Assembly (NCBI GenBank): GCA_022419385.1
Contig: JAJUBI010000001.1
Span: 5,704,001 to 5,768,000 of the forward strand
Direction of reading: 5' to 3'
Length of the DNA stretch: 64,000 nucleotides
Origin: Paraconiothyrium sp. Pb-2020
Lineage: Eukaryota > Ascomycota > Dothideomycetes > Pleosporales > Didymosphaeriaceae
The notes below the pieces were generated by a model. It was not told the DNA's origin. It made no database searches and saw nothing but the letters and a program-made list of their open reading frames with translations. The position numbers were made by a program, and so were the translations under genes. Positions 63,809 to 64,000 of this stretch are shown here, one piece after another (the stretch's first letter is position 1; the number at the start of each line of letters is the position of its first letter).

Positions 63809-64000
63809 TTATTCACCTTTTGGTTTAAACTGGTTCAGATCTTTCAACAGATCTTGGCCTTCCTGTACATCATCTGCGTTAAGCGTGTACCTGGTGCCAC
63901 TGAAGCAAGGCACAAGGGATCCTGGCATCTCCTGCTCAATTTTGAACTTGAATCTCCATCCCGTACAATGTCCAGGCATGAGAATCTGGGGTGTCAGTTC
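63809..64000 (-). CDS. Metallo-beta-lactamase-fold enzyme, C-terminal end (5' part outside window)
   Basis: The last 63 codons and stop (TAA at 63811-63809) of a gene running off the right edge. The sequence PQILMPGHCTGWRFKFKIEQ contains the last metal-ligand histidine region PGHCTGW seen in fungal MBL-fold proteins related to 7,8-dihydropterin-type hydrolases; SGTRYTL follows. The three more N-terminal metal motifs are not in the window, so the family call rests on one block. It is tail-to-tail with the synthase gene, 51 bp apart. Membership in the cluster is possible; its promoter lies outside. Confidence 0.6.
   Translation of the reverse strand, partial: ELTPQILMPGHCTGWRFKFKIEQEMPGSLVPCFSGTRYTLNADDVQEGQDLLKDLNQFKPKGE

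Overview
The window is nuclear DNA of a filamentous ascomycete. The genes have many short introns (mostly 47-130 bp) with GT...AG ends and CTNAC/CTAAT-like branch sites. The gene families are typically fungal: Zn2Cys6 regulators, a rhodopsin-domain (PTH11-like) membrane protein, DUF1996, a fused LeuC-LeuD isomerase and KTR mannosyltransferase. Small intergenic spaces and the family mix fit Dothideomycetes, probably Pleosporales. That placement is an inference; no rRNA or marker gene is present. No tRNA, rRNA, CRISPR or intact transposon was seen. Coordinates are full gene spans; the exon boundaries in the evidence were worked out by hand from splice signals and frame continuity.

Left part (1-28.9 kb), mostly conserved or housekeeping genes: the 3' end of the purine gene for FGAM synthase, a Golgi KTR mannosyltransferase, a GCP5-like gamma-tubulin complex subunit, a Zn2Cys6 regulator, an unrecognised acidic helical protein, a GPI-type S41 protease, a BCS1-like AAA ATPase, a secreted DUF1996 protein whose frame is broken several times, an LCCL-domain membrane protein, an ARO8-like aminotransferase and a rhodopsin-domain receptor-like protein.

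Middle part (29.9-49.7 kb): a P450, a Zn2Cys6 regulator and an MFS transporter on the same strand, without a biosynthetic backbone gene, with two strong dyad-symmetric sites in the spaces between them. A secreted CE1 esterase, a very large DDX60-like helicase and three poorly characterised genes follow. A G-quadruplex-like tract lies downstream of the helicase.

Right part (50.2-64 kb), the most interesting region: a compact block that looks like a dedicated amino-acid or 2-oxo-acid chain-extension cluster. It holds a monocarboxylate-type MFS transporter, a branched-chain aminotransferase, an 11-exon Zn2Cys6 regulator, a fused isopropylmalate isomerase (LEU1 type), a 2-oxoglutarate/Fe(II) oxygenase, a 2-isopropylmalate synthase (LEU4 type) and the end of a metallo-beta-lactamase-fold enzyme running off the window. 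The three promoter regions that serve the aminotransferase (and, divergently, the transporter), the isomerase, and the oxygenase/synthase pair carry seven copies of the palindrome-like heptamer CGGWCCG, 118-251 bp upstream of the start codons they most plausibly serve. A shared regulator, perhaps the one encoded inside the cluster, is the simplest explanation. A LeuB-type dehydrogenase and a peptide synthetase are not in the window; the cluster probably continues to the right.
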